Notes: generated from the sequence alone by a model not told the origin. A stretch of DNA of 8,059 nucleotides from Rhodothermaceae bacterium (GCA_024643915.1 JAHEMB010000122.1:1-8059), one strand, 5' to 3'. Positions 1-7,065 are shown, numbered from the stretch's first letter. Program-made: numbers and translations.

Positions 1-1104
1 GTAGCCCGCCACCTGCTTTTCGAGGGAGGCGCGCTCGGTCCTGTCGGCGGCGAGGATAAGGAAGGCCCAGTGGCCCTGGTAGCGGATGGCGTGGACGGCG
101 ACGGCGACGGGCAGCACCCGCCCCTCGCGCGTCCTGAAGTCGAGGTCGAGATTGTTGTAGGCGCAGCGCTCACTGTGGCTGCGGCGGCCCAAGGCCAGCA
201 GGGCCTCGCCGGGGACGAGGGGATGGAGGGCGCTCAGGGGCTTTCCGCGCAGCTCCTCGCGTGGCACGTTGAGCAACCCGCACAGGGCGAGGTTGACATC
301 GATCAGGTGCCCGTCGAGGGCGGCGACAAGGACAAACTCGGGGACGAGATCGAGGACGGTCTGGTAGCGTGCTTCAGCCTCGCCGTGGCGGGCGAGCGTC
401 TCGCGGTGACGCCGCGCTAGGTCGGTGAAGGTGTGAACGAGGCCGCCCGTCGCTTTCTGTGTCTCCGTCTCCACGCGCTTGAGCGCTACGTCGGTCATCA
501 CACCTTCCTCCACGAGCTTCGCCATCTCCGACTGAAGCTTTTCGAGTGGCTTCGCGATGCCCTGCTGCAAGACGAGAAATACGATGGCGACGAGCAACAG
601 CCACAGCCCCAGACTCCCGCCCAGCAGGACCCCAAGCGCCCGTCCGAGCGCCCCTTGCGCCTGCCTGGCATCGTACAGCGCGACGGCCCAGGGCGCCCCG
701 GCGGCGGGGCGGCTGGCTACCAGGAGCCGCGCCTCCTCCGCTTCCCCCAGCCTACGCGAAAACCGGTCGTCCCTGCTGCGGCTAAGCAGATGTTGCAGGT
801 CCGCGCCGGCCTCCCTCGCAATTTCCTCCTTCCGGTTCGAGGCGAGGATGGTGCCTTTCTCTTCGACCACCAACACGCGCTCGTACCCCGCCTCCGTGCC
901 CACCTCTTCGACCAGGGCCTGCGCCGCGAGGCTGTCGGCGGCGAGGGCGAGGACCTCCACGGTGCGCTCCACCGGCTGCCGCGTCCGCTCCTCGTGGGCC
1001 TGCCGCGTCTGCATCAGTAGCCACCCCGTCGCCCCCACATGGGCGAGCGTCAAGGGCAGCAAGATCAGCGCCGCCAGCCGATAGATCGGGACCGAACGTT
1101 TCAT
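1..1104 (-). CDS. Two-TM sensor protein with PAS domain (N-terminal part, runs off the left edge)
   Basis: An open frame from ATG at 1104 reads without a stop to base 1, giving 368 residues. Residues 7-31 form a first membrane segment (LAALILLPLTLAHVGA). Residues 32-152 are a short extracytoplasmic sensor region. Residues 153-180 form a second membrane segment (LGVLLGGSLGLWLLLVAIVF). A charged, HAMP-like helical linker with the KPLEKL motif follows (about 185-240). Residues 245-357 read as a PAS domain (ARYQTVLDLVPEFVLVAALD, later DVNLALCGLLNVPREELRGKPL and a closing AADRTERASLE). This layout is typical of membrane sensor kinases or cyclic-di-GMP enzymes, but the output domain lies outside the window, so the class is unknown. 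The start at 1104 has no Shine-Dalgarno. An in-frame ATG at 1131 would add MPTSALRNH but sits inside an inverted repeat, so 1104 is preferred. It is the last of three minus-strand genes, 82 bp after the hydrolase stop. Confidence 0.85.
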   Translation of the reverse strand, partial: MKRSVPIYRLAALILLPLTLAHVGATGWLLMQTRQAHEERTRQPVERTVEVLALAADSLAAQALVEEVGTEAGYERVLVVEEKGTILASNRKEEIAREAGADLQHLLSRSRDDRFSRRLGEAEEARLLVASRPAAGAPWAVALYDARQAQGALGRALGVLLGGSLGLWLLLVAIVFLVLQQGIAKPLEKLQSEMAKLVEEGVMTDVALKRVETETQKATGGLVHTFTDLARRHRETLARHGEAEARYQTVLDLVPEFVLVAALDGHLIDVNLALCGLLNVPREELRGKPLSALHPLVPGEALLALGRRSHSERCAYNNLDLDFRTREGRVLPVAVAVHAIRYQGHWAFLILAADRTERASLEKQVAGY

Positions 1105-1111
1105 ATGATTG

Positions 1112-1182
1112 CGGAGTGCGGAGGTCGGCATGCGGATTGGTCTTTCGTGGCCTCCAATCCGCAATCCCCGATTCGCACTCCG
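1112..1182. repeat. Imperfect 29-bp inverted repeat filling the hydrolase-sensor gap
   Basis: The arms are 1112-1140 and 1154-1182, separated by a 13-base loop. The outer 9 bp (CGGAGTGCG / CGCACTCCG) and the 9 bp nearest the loop (GCGGATTGG / CCAATCCGC) pair perfectly; one further T-A pair (1131 with 1163) extends the inner block, and most of the central 10 bp do not match. The repeat occupies nearly all of the 82-bp gap between two minus-strand genes. There is no T-run on the downstream side, so it is not a classical intrinsic terminator. It may be a Rho-independent-like pause, a transcript-stabilising hairpin or a small dispersed repeat. Confidence 0.8.
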
Positions 1183-1186
1183 AAAT

Positions 1187-2041
1187 TTAAAGTTCTTCGA
1201 GGGTACGTTGCGCCGTCACGTCGAGTCCGCGCTCGGTGCGTTCGAGCGAGGCGACGGCCACCTCGGGGTCGTGCTCGAAGAAAAGCTGCCAGCCGTTTTC
1301 CCAGACGCGGTCGAGGAAGGCGGCTTTCTCTTCGAGGGTAACGAGGGGGCGCACGTCGTAGGCCATGATCCAGGGTGGGCGCAAGTGGTGCGAGGTCGGC
1401 AGCAGATCGGCCGCGAAAACGAGCGTCGTCTCTTCGTCTGCGATTTTCACCATCTGTTGCGCCTCCGTGTGGCCATTCACCAGCAGCAGTTCGATGCCCG
1501 GAAACAGCACTCCCGCTCCATCAAGCAGGTTGAGTTGCCCGGAGGCTTCAAGCGGCGCCAGGTTTTCTTTCAAGAAGGAGGCCCTCTCCCGTTCGTTCGG
1601 GTCGCTGGCCCAGTGCCAGTGCGCCCGTTGCACGTGGTAGCGCGCGTTCTTGAACGTGATCGCCAGCCCGTCGCCCGCGCGGCGCGTGCTGCCGCCGCAG
1701 TGGTCGAAATGCAAATGCGTGAGGATCACGTCAGTCACATCATCGGCGTCAAAACCGGCTTCCTTAAGCGAACGGTGCAGGTCGGCGGTCTCATGATCGA
1801 CCGCAAAAAGGTCGGCGAACTTCGCGTCGTACTTGTCCCCCAGACCGTCATCGATGAGGATGAGCTGGTCCCCCTTTTCGAGGAGGAGGCAGCGCATGTG
1901 GAGGGGGATGCGGTTGCGGTCGTCGGGCGGCAGGCGGCGCGCCCAGAGCGCCTTCGGGATGATGCCGAACATGGCGCCACCGTCGAGCGCGAACCGGCCC
2001 GTTTCTATCTTGTGGAGGGTGTAGTCGCCTATTTTGGTCAT
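1187..2041 (-). CDS. Metallo-beta-lactamase-fold hydrolase, YtnP/lactonase-like
   Basis: The product has 284 residues. The dinuclear-metal signature HLHFDH is at residues 109-114 (H109, H111, D113, H114). Further ligands fit H191 (NGHTEAQQ), D212 (FAADLLPT) and H257 (FFEHDPE), so the full zinc-binding set is present. The N-terminal half (MTKIGDYTLHKIETG, DGGAMFGIIPKALW, LLLEKGDQLILIDDGLGD) and the PTSHHLRPPWIMAYD segment resemble the YtnP-like branch. That branch includes N-acyl-homoserine lactone-hydrolysing enzymes and other lactonases or esterases. There is no signal peptide, so it is probably cytoplasmic. The substrate cannot be assigned from sequence; quorum quenching is possible but unproven. 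The start at 2041 is preceded by an A-rich stretch (CAAAAAGC) and no Shine-Dalgarno. It lies 123 bp downstream of the GntP permease stop. Confidence 0.88.
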   Translation of the reverse strand: MTKIGDYTLHKIETGRFALDGGAMFGIIPKALWARRLPPDDRNRIPLHMRCLLLEKGDQLILIDDGLGDKYDAKFADLFAVDHETADLHRSLKEAGFDADDVTDVILTHLHFDHCGGSTRRAGDGLAITFKNARYHVQRAHWHWASDPNERERASFLKENLAPLEASGQLNLLDGAGVLFPGIELLLVNGHTEAQQMVKIADEETTLVFAADLLPTSHHLRPPWIMAYDVRPLVTLEEKAAFLDRVWENGWQLFFEHDPEVAVASLERTERGLDVTAQRTLEEL

Positions 2042-2065
2042 GCTTTTTGAAACGAAGGTCGGAGA

Positions 2066-2156
2066 GAATGTCGCTCGCAGAACAAAGAATGCAGAAGGTA
2101 GAAGGTGCTATCAGATCCTTCAACACTCAACAATCCTTGTTCTGCGTTCTTCATTC
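2066..2156. repeat. Composite inverted repeat between GntP and hydrolase genes
   Basis: A perfect 10-bp pair, CGCAGAACAA at 2076-2085 and TTGTTCTGCG at 2137-2146, is flanked by an outer GAATG/CATTC pair (2066-2070 with 2152-2156). An inner GAAGG/CCTTC pair lies at 2101-2105 and 2117-2121. Together they could fold most of the 123-bp gap into one long interrupted stem. The words GCAGAA and GAAGG recur within it. It sits just after the GntP stop and may end or slow that transcript, though no T-run follows. Confidence 0.65.
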
Positions 2157-2164
2157 AGATCCGT

Positions 2165-3505
2165 CTATAGAAAAAAGCTCAGCCCCAGCACCACGGCGAA
2201 GCCCACGAGGCCGAGGATCGTTTCCAGAACGGTCCACGAGCGGAGGGCCTGCTCAGTGGAGAGGCCAAGAAAGCGGCTGACGAGCCAGAAGCCCGAGTCG
2301 TTGACGTGTGAGAGGACGGTGGCCCCGGCGGCGATGGCAATCGTCACCGCCCCCAGCATCGGTGCAGAATAGGTACCCGCCGCGATGATAGGTGCCACCA
2401 GCCCCGCCGCCGTCACCATCGCCACCGTGGCGGAGCCCTGGGAGACGCGCACGAGGACGGAGATGAGGAAGGCCAGCAAGACGAGCGGCAGGTGCGTGGC
2501 CGCCATCATCCCCGCCAGCGCCTCCCCGATGCCCGTCGCGACGAGGACCTTACCGAAGACACCGCCCGCGCCCGTCATGAGGATGATCATCCCCACCGGC
2601 TCCAGGGCTTTCGTGGCAATGCGCTGAATCTCGTCGCGCGTGTAGCCCTGCCGCGTGCCGAGGAAATAAAACGCCAGGAGGAGAGCCAGCAGCAACGCGG
2701 TGAACGGGTGCCCGATGAAGCCCGCCCAGGCCCGCAGCCCCGCGTCCTCCGGCAGCCACACGTCGAGCGCCGTGTTGAGCAGGATCAGCACGAGGGGCAC
2801 GGCGATGAGGGCCACCACGAGGCCGAAGCCTGGCAGCTTCTCCGTCGGCTTTCTCTCCGCATCCGCCGCCTCCACGAAATCAGGCACCTCCAGGTGAATC
2901 CTCCCCGCGATGTAGCGTCCGAAGACGATACCGCCGAGGATGGTGGCCGGCACGCCCGCGAGGAAGCCGAAGAGAATGACCCACCCCAGATCCGCCCCGA
3001 TGAGCGCCGCCACCGCCACGGGGCCGGGCGTGGGCGGGATGAAGCTGTGCGCCACGGCAATGCCCGCCGCGAGGGGCAGGGCGTAGTATAGCAGTGACCG
3101 GCCCGTCCGCCGCCCCAGGCTGTAAACGAGCGGCAGGAGCAGAATCAGCGCCACGTCGAAAAAGACGGGGATGGCAACGACGAGGCCCGTGAGGGCGAGG
3201 GCCCACGGTGCCCGCGCCTCCCCTGCGCGCCGCAAGAGCGTGCTCGCCACCAGCTCTGCCCCGCCTGAGACCTGCAAGATCTCCCCGAACATGGCCCCCA
3301 GCCCGACGACGATGGCGATGTAGCCGAGCGTGCCGCCCATCCCCTCGCGGATGACGTCTGCCACCTCACCCGGCGCCACGCCGCCCAGCACAGCCACGAC
3401 CAGACTCACCAGCAGCAACGCCACAAATGCCTGCAACCGCACCACGACGATCAGGAACAGCAATAACGCCACCCCGAAGGCGGCCAGCAGGATGAGTGTG
3501 GTCAT
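2165..3505 (-). CDS. GntP-family permease (gluconate:H+ symporter-like)
   Basis: The protein has 446 residues, the usual size of the GntP family, and is almost wholly hydrophobic with about a dozen or more membrane segments. Family motifs visible in order are GLGAMFGEILQVSGGAE (68-84), IPVFFDVALILLLPL (112-126), HSFIPPTPGPVAVA (153-166), GAGGVFGKVL (312-321), RVSQGSATVA (353-362) and SHVNDSGFW (399-407). GntP proteins import gluconate or related sugar acids and hydroxy acids with protons; the exact substrate here cannot be told, and no gluconokinase is in view. The ATG at 3505 begins a normal first helix; upstream there is no Shine-Dalgarno (the strand reads CCTCCC there). The gene diverges from the PCAT transporter across 248 bp and leads a three-gene minus-strand run with the hydrolase and sensor. 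Confidence 0.93.
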   Translation of the reverse strand: MTTLILLAAFGVALLLFLIVVVRLQAFVALLLVSLVVAVLGGVAPGEVADVIREGMGGTLGYIAIVVGLGAMFGEILQVSGGAELVASTLLRRAGEARAPWALALTGLVVAIPVFFDVALILLLPLVYSLGRRTGRSLLYYALPLAAGIAVAHSFIPPTPGPVAVAALIGADLGWVILFGFLAGVPATILGGIVFGRYIAGRIHLEVPDFVEAADAERKPTEKLPGFGLVVALIAVPLVLILLNTALDVWLPEDAGLRAWAGFIGHPFTALLLALLLAFYFLGTRQGYTRDEIQRIATKALEPVGMIILMTGAGGVFGKVLVATGIGEALAGMMAATHLPLVLLAFLISVLVRVSQGSATVAMVTAAGLVAPIIAAGTYSAPMLGAVTIAIAAGATVLSHVNDSGFWLVSRFLGLSTEQALRSWTVLETILGLVGFAVVLGLSFFL

Positions 3506-3530
3506 TTCAAGAAGGGAGGCTTTGTTGAAT

Positions 3531-3620
3531 CGACGAACCGACGAGACGACGAACCGACGAGCGTCAGACTTTCAGGGATGAGCTTCGTCCGCTCGTCCAT
3601 TTCTCCACTCGTCCTTTCGT
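3531..3620. repeat. Direct and inverted short-word repeats in the divergent intergenic region
   Basis: The 15-bp word CGACGAACCGACGAG occurs twice in tandem (3531-3545 and 3547-3561). It is followed by complementary words: GACGAGCG at 3556-3563 pairs with CGCTCGTC at 3590-3597, and more CTCGTCC/TTCGTCC copies run to about 3620. The stretch can fold as an interrupted hairpin. Its low complexity generates open frames that look spurious. It lies just upstream of the GntP start and may be a dispersed repeat or a regulatory structure. Confidence 0.75.
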
Positions 3621-3654
3621 CCATTCAAGTTAGGCAGGGCGCGGGGTTTCGTCG

Positions 3655-3661
3655 TATTATA
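3655..3661 (+). promoter_or_regulatory. Possible -10 box for the PCAT operon
   Basis: TATTATA stands out in a GC-rich stretch about 95 bp before the PCAT start and directly before the G-run cluster. No good -35 hexamer is seen at 16-19 bp; the nearest are TTAGGC and AGGCAG. The call is tentative. Confidence 0.3.
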
Positions 3662-3699
3662 GGGGGCAGGGTCGGCCGGGGGCGGGGGACCCGGCGGGG
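3662..3699 (+). promoter_or_regulatory. G-run cluster with G-quadruplex potential in the PCAT leader
   Basis: Five G-runs occur on the plus strand: 3662-3666 (5 G), 3669-3671 (3), 3678-3682 (5), 3684-3688 (5) and 3696-3699 (4), with loops of 2, 6, 1 and 7 bases. This fits the canonical pattern G3+ with loops of 1-7. The same stretch can alternatively pair as GCCGGG/CCCGGC. If transcribed from the box at 3655, it would form part of the 5' untranslated region of the exporter mRNA. Confidence 0.55.
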
Positions 3700-3753
3700 C
3701 AATATACGGAGGCCGGCGCACGCATCGCGACACGCAGCGCATTCCTACTTTTC

Positions 3754-5952
3754 ATGCAGTTCAGGTCGAAAAAACGCCGCAGCGTCCCGCTCATCCGCCA
3801 GCGCGACATGACCGAGTGCGGGACGACCTGCCTGGCGATGATTTTCAGGTACCACGGCCTCGCCGACGTGCAGCCCCTCCTGCGCGAGTTGGGCCACGTC
3901 AGCCGCGAAGGCACCGACCTCTACACCCTCAGCGAACTCGCCGAGACGTTTGGCTTCGCCTCTGACGGCTACCAGCTCGGCTTCGACAAGCTGCGGGAAC
4001 TACCTCTCCCCTGCATCGCCCATTACGAGGGCAACCACTTCGTCGTCGTGACGAAGGCCGACGAGCGCCACGTCTGGATCGTCGATCCCGGCTTCGGGAA
4101 GGACAAGCTGACGCGGGAGGAGTTCGAAGCGCGGTGGAACGGCATCGTGCTGACGGTGGAGCCGACGCCGGACGTCTTCCAGAACACAGACGTCCAGGTC
4201 CTCATCGCCCGGCAACGCGAGCAGCAGAAAAATGTCCGCAAGCATTTTTACTTCGCGCTCCTCCACCCCTTCAAAAGGGTGCTGGCCGAGTTGCTCGTCG
4301 CCAGCATCGTGCTCCAGTTCCTCGTCCTTGGCCTGCCGTTCTTTACCCAGGTCATCCTCGACAAAGTGCTCGTCTATCGGGATGAGACGCTCCTCTATGC
4401 TATCCTCGCGGGCATGGTGCTGATCCTGCTCACCCAGGTGATGCTGATTTACGTCCGCAACATATTGCTGACGCAGTTCAAGGTGCAGTTCGAACTCGAA
4501 TTCTTCAGCCGTTTCTTCCAGCACTTCATCAACCTGGAGCAGCACTTTTTCGACGCCTACAAGCGGGAGGATTTCATCAACCGTTTTCAGGAGAACCTGA
4601 AGGTCCGCAACATCCTCTCCCCCACCATCTTGCAGGCGTTCATCGACCTAATTTTCGTCGTCATTGCCCTCGTCGTTTTCTTCTTCTACAACGTGCTCCT
4701 GGCGGTCATTGCAGCGGGGTTTATCCTCTTTTACGTGCTCGTGGTCGTCGTCTACTCGCCCAAATTGCGACAGCTTGAGGACAAGATTTTCCACGAGAAC
4801 CTGAAGACGATGGGCGCTTTCCTTGACACGCTGCTGGGGATGCTGTCGGTGAAGCTGCTGGGGCTGGAGCGGCTGAAGTTCTGGCAGTGGAAGAACAAGT
4901 ACAAGAAGGCGCTCAACAAGGTACTGACGACCGAGCAGACGCACATCACGCTACAATCCGTCCTGCGCGGGGCGTTTTTCATGAGCCAGGTGTGCGTGTA
5001 CTGGGTGGGCGCGTACCTCGCCTTCACCGACGCGCTCACCATCGGCCAGTATATCGCCTTCGTCGCCATCTTCACGCTCGCCATGACGGCGGTCCACGAG
5101 GTGTCGAACCTCTGGTTTCTGGTAACGGAGGTGTCGATCACCTATGCGCGCCTCAATGACGTTTTCTTGCAGGAGCCGGAGGCGAAGGACCTGCTGACGC
5201 AACAGACCGAGATCCGCCGGCCCGACATCGCGCTCGACCACGTCTCTTTCCGCTACGCGCCCACCGCCGACGAGGACGTGCTGCACGACCTGACGCTCCG
5301 CATTCCCTACGGCGAGCACGTCGCCCTGGTGGGCCGTAACGGCTCGGGGAAGACCACCCTTGTGAAACTGCTCGTGAAGCTCTACAGCCATTACGAGGGC
5401 GCCATCCGGCTGGGCGGCGTCGAACTGCGCGACCTTCACCCCACCGCCGTCCGCCGCGCCGTGGCGATGCTGCCGCAGGAGGTCTACCTGTTCGATGGCA
5501 CGCTGCGGGAGAACATCGAATATGGCCGCCCCGGCGCGTCGATGCCCGAGATCATCGAGGCGGCGAAGCTGGCGAGCATCCACGACTTCATCCAGGGCCT
5601 CTACCTGGGCTACAACCACAAGGTGGGCGAGGCGGGCAGCAACCTCTCGGGCGGGCAGCGCCTCAAGATCGCCTTCGCGCGGCTGTTCCTGAGCGAACCG
5701 GAGGTGATCATTCTGGACGAGGCCAGCAGCGTGCTCGATGTGGAGGCCGAGCACCTGGTGATGCAGAACGTGCGAGCGCATTTTGCGGGCAAGACGGTCA
5801 TCTCCATCGCCCACCGCCTCCACACCGTCCGCCACGCCGACCGCATCCTCGTCCTCGATGCCGGACGCATCGTGGAAGAAGGCCCGCATGAGGCGCTAAT
5901 CGAACAAGAGGGGCTATACTACCAGCTCATGCAGAACTATTTGGCGTTCTGA
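3754..5952 (+). CDS. Peptidase-containing ABC transporter (C39 protease, TM domain, ATPase)
   Basis: The protein has 732 residues, full length for a PCAT exporter. Residues 10-140 are a C39 cysteine protease with its active site intact: Q16, C22 (TECGTTCLAM), H95 (GNHFVVV) and D111 (IVDPG). This domain cleaves double-glycine leaders. Residues about 165-470 are the membrane domain (e.g. LVASIVLQFLVLGLPFF, LLYAILAGMVLILL, FVVIALVVFFFY). The ATPase has Walker A GRNGSGKTT (527-535), Q-loop Q575, signature LSGGQ (631-635), Walker B VIILDEAS (651-658) and H-loop H687. It is therefore predicted to cut and export leader-bearing peptides across the inner membrane. The ATG at 3754 is required because the next in-frame ATG (M19) would delete Q16; no Shine-Dalgarno is seen, and GGAGG at 3708 has no usable start. 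It is followed 44 bp later by its fusion protein. Confidence 0.96.
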   Translation: MQFRSKKRRSVPLIRQRDMTECGTTCLAMIFRYHGLADVQPLLRELGHVSREGTDLYTLSELAETFGFASDGYQLGFDKLRELPLPCIAHYEGNHFVVVTKADERHVWIVDPGFGKDKLTREEFEARWNGIVLTVEPTPDVFQNTDVQVLIARQREQQKNVRKHFYFALLHPFKRVLAELLVASIVLQFLVLGLPFFTQVILDKVLVYRDETLLYAILAGMVLILLTQVMLIYVRNILLTQFKVQFELEFFSRFFQHFINLEQHFFDAYKREDFINRFQENLKVRNILSPTILQAFIDLIFVVIALVVFFFYNVLLAVIAAGFILFYVLVVVVYSPKLRQLEDKIFHENLKTMGAFLDTLLGMLSVKLLGLERLKFWQWKNKYKKALNKVLTTEQTHITLQSVLRGAFFMSQVCVYWVGAYLAFTDALTIGQYIAFVAIFTLAMTAVHEVSNLWFLVTEVSITYARLNDVFLQEPEAKDLLTQQTEIRRPDIALDHVSFRYAPTADEDVLHDLTLRIPYGEHVALVGRNGSGKTTLVKLLVKLYSHYEGAIRLGGVELRDLHPTAVRRAVAMLPQEVYLFDGTLRENIEYGRPGASMPEIIEAAKLASIHDFIQGLYLGYNHKVGEAGSNLSGGQRLKIAFARLFLSEPEVIILDEASSVLDVEAEHLVMQNVRAHFAGKTVISIAHRLHTVRHADRILVLDAGRIVEEGPHEALIEQEGLYYQLMQNYLAF

Positions 5953-5956
5953 GCTT

Positions 5957-5983
5957 CGGTTGCAAGAGAGAAAGCGACAACCG
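5957..5983 (+). other. Intercistronic hairpin between PCAT and fusion-protein genes
   Basis: CGGTTG (5957-5962) and CAACCG (5978-5983) form a 6-bp stem with a 15-base purine-rich loop, four bases after the PCAT stop. There is no T-run, so read-through into the next gene is expected. It could tune mRNA stability or translation of the downstream gene. Confidence 0.4.
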
Positions 5984-5996
5984 GTAAATCAACCCC

Positions 5997-6728
5997 ATGC
6001 AGCCCGACGGCCATACCGACTTCGAGGACCTGGAGCCGATCCAGTACGAGGACCTCTACCGGGAGGACGACGCGCCCCTGGCCGACGTGCGCGAGAACGC
6101 CCTGCGGGTGCTCGTCTACGCGGGCGTGGCGCTCACGGCCCTCTTCATCCTCCTCGGCCTCACCATCGACGTGCCCCGCCACCTCTCGCTCGCCTTCACC
6201 CTCGAAGGCGACCGGCAAGAACACGTCGCGCGCTTTTTCGAACCGGCCCTGGTGGAAGAGGCGTTCGTCGCCCCGACTGAGGAGGTGGCGGCGGGTGACA
6301 CGCTCGCGCGCATTCAGTTAGCAGAAAGCGGCCCCCTCATGTTGCGTGCCCCTGCCGGGGGGACCGTGGCCGAAATAGCGGCGGCGGGCAAAGCGGTGGA
6401 AAGCGGGAGCGTCGTCCTGCGCCTGCTGGGCGAGGGCTCGGGGCTCCACGCCGTCGCCTCTGTGCCGCCCGAGCAGGTCGGGCAGCTACGCGAAGGCGAC
6501 CCCGCCGTGCTCAAGCTTTCTGCTTTCCCGCATTACGAATGGGGCACCGTGGCGGGCGCAATTCGATATCTGGACCGGACGCCTGACGCCTCTGGTCGCT
6601 ACCGCATGGAGGTCGAGTTGGCAGATCTCGGGCGGCTCGGCCCTTCGCTGCGCGAGGGCCTGACGGGCGAGCTGTCGGTGCAGGTCGAGAAGAGAAGCTT
6701 CTTCGGCTACCTCTTCGAAAACCTCTAA
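5997..6728 (+). CDS. Compact HlyD-like membrane fusion protein
   Basis: The product has 243 residues: an acidic cytoplasmic N-tail (1-34), one membrane helix (about 36-58, LRVLVYAGVALTALFILLGL) and an extracytoplasmic part. Residues 85-145 look like a lipoyl/barrel-sandwich domain (EEAFVAPTEEVAAGDTLARI joined to LRAPAGGTVAEIAAAGKAVE, then GSVVLRL). Residues 150-232 look like the beta-barrel domain (LHAVASVPPEQVGQLREGDP and the EGLTGELSVQVEKR end). The long alpha-helical hairpin that normally separates the two lipoyl halves is missing; only LAESGPL lies between them. Family members usually link an exporter to an outer-membrane channel. With no hairpin, this one may only assist the PCAT at the outer face of the inner membrane. 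Its placement 44 bp after the transporter supports one operon. The start lacks a Shine-Dalgarno; the next gene is convergent, 55 bp away. Confidence 0.82.
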   Translation: MQPDGHTDFEDLEPIQYEDLYREDDAPLADVRENALRVLVYAGVALTALFILLGLTIDVPRHLSLAFTLEGDRQEHVARFFEPALVEEAFVAPTEEVAAGDTLARIQLAESGPLMLRAPAGGTVAEIAAAGKAVESGSVVLRLLGEGSGLHAVASVPPEQVGQLREGDPAVLKLSAFPHYEWGTVAGAIRYLDRTPDASGRYRMEVELADLGRLGPSLREGLTGELSVQVEKRSFFGYLFENL

Positions 6729-6783
6729 GCGTCAACGGAAGCCTGGCGTTCGCCCGCTCCTGTTGCGCGCGGCCACCGACCTA

Positions 6784-7053
6784 TCAACCGTACAAATCCT
6801 TAGGTGGCAGCGCCAGATTAAGATCGGTGGGCATGCCGTCGATAACGACCAGCGGACCGTAAATGCCCGGCTCGAATCCTTCAAGCTGGACGACCAGTTC
6901 GTAGGAGCCCGCCGCCAGACTTTCGAAGGCGAAGCTGCCATCGCTGCCGCTGGCGGTCTGTTCCGTTGCAGTCCCCGAAAGGTTGAGGCTCGCGCCTGCG
7001 AGGGGCTGTCCGTCCTGTTGATTGGTCACGAGTCCCGTAAGTGATCCTGCCAT
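6784..7053 (-). CDS. Standalone carboxypeptidase-regulatory-like (transthyretin-fold) domain protein
   Basis: The product has 89 residues and consists of one beta-sandwich domain of the CarboxypepD_reg type. The pattern G-x-V-T-(N)QQDGQPLAGASLNLSG (7-27), then SDGSFAFESLAAGSYELVV (37-55) and EGF (58-60), is the family signature. There is no signal peptide, membrane helix or Gly-Gly leader, so on its own it would be cytoplasmic. That is unusual, because such domains normally sit in secreted or outer-membrane proteins. The start at 7053 is chosen for the GGAG 8 bases upstream and because the domain begins right there. A longer frame back to 7275 would run through a MITE-like element and is composition-poor. 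Its role in the export locus is unknown; a substrate-binding or accessory role is only a guess. It is convergent with the fusion protein. Confidence 0.75.
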   Translation of the reverse strand: MAGSLTGLVTNQQDGQPLAGASLNLSGTATEQTASGSDGSFAFESLAAGSYELVVQLEGFEPGIYGPLVVIDGMPTDLNLALPPKDLYG

Positions 7054-7061
7054 GATCGCAT

Positions 7062-7065
7062 CTCC
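7062..7065 (-). promoter_or_regulatory. Ribosome binding site (GGAG) that fixes the 7053 start
   Basis: On the minus strand GGAG stands 8 bases before ATG at 7053. The long genes of the window have no such motif, so this helps choose the 89-residue form over the longer open frame. Confidence 0.6.

Noticed and set aside
433..1020. 195-residue plus-strand frame opposite the sensor gene
   Set aside because: The minus strand carries two membrane segments and a PAS domain through this stretch; the plus frame is a shadow.
1105..1131. Alternative sensor start at ATG 1131
   Set aside because: It sits within the inverted repeat, has no ribosome site at proper distance and would put a polar tail before the first membrane helix.
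1109..2050. 313-residue plus-strand frame opposite the hydrolase gene
   Set aside because: It is antisense to a frame with all metal ligands and shows no recognisable motif.
3531..3620. Possible CRISPR-like repeat array
   Set aside because: Repeat copies are only 15 bp, adjoin with a single base between them and are followed by inverted copies; there are no spacers and no cas genes.
3708..3712. GGAGG as ribosome site for the PCAT gene
   Set aside because: It is about 41 bases from the ATG and no in-frame ATG, GTG or TTG lies at a proper distance after it.
4951..5889. 312-residue minus-strand frame opposite the PCAT gene
   Set aside because: It is antisense to a gene with full catalytic motifs; composition is that of a codon shadow (rich in His, Asp, Gln, Arg, Val).
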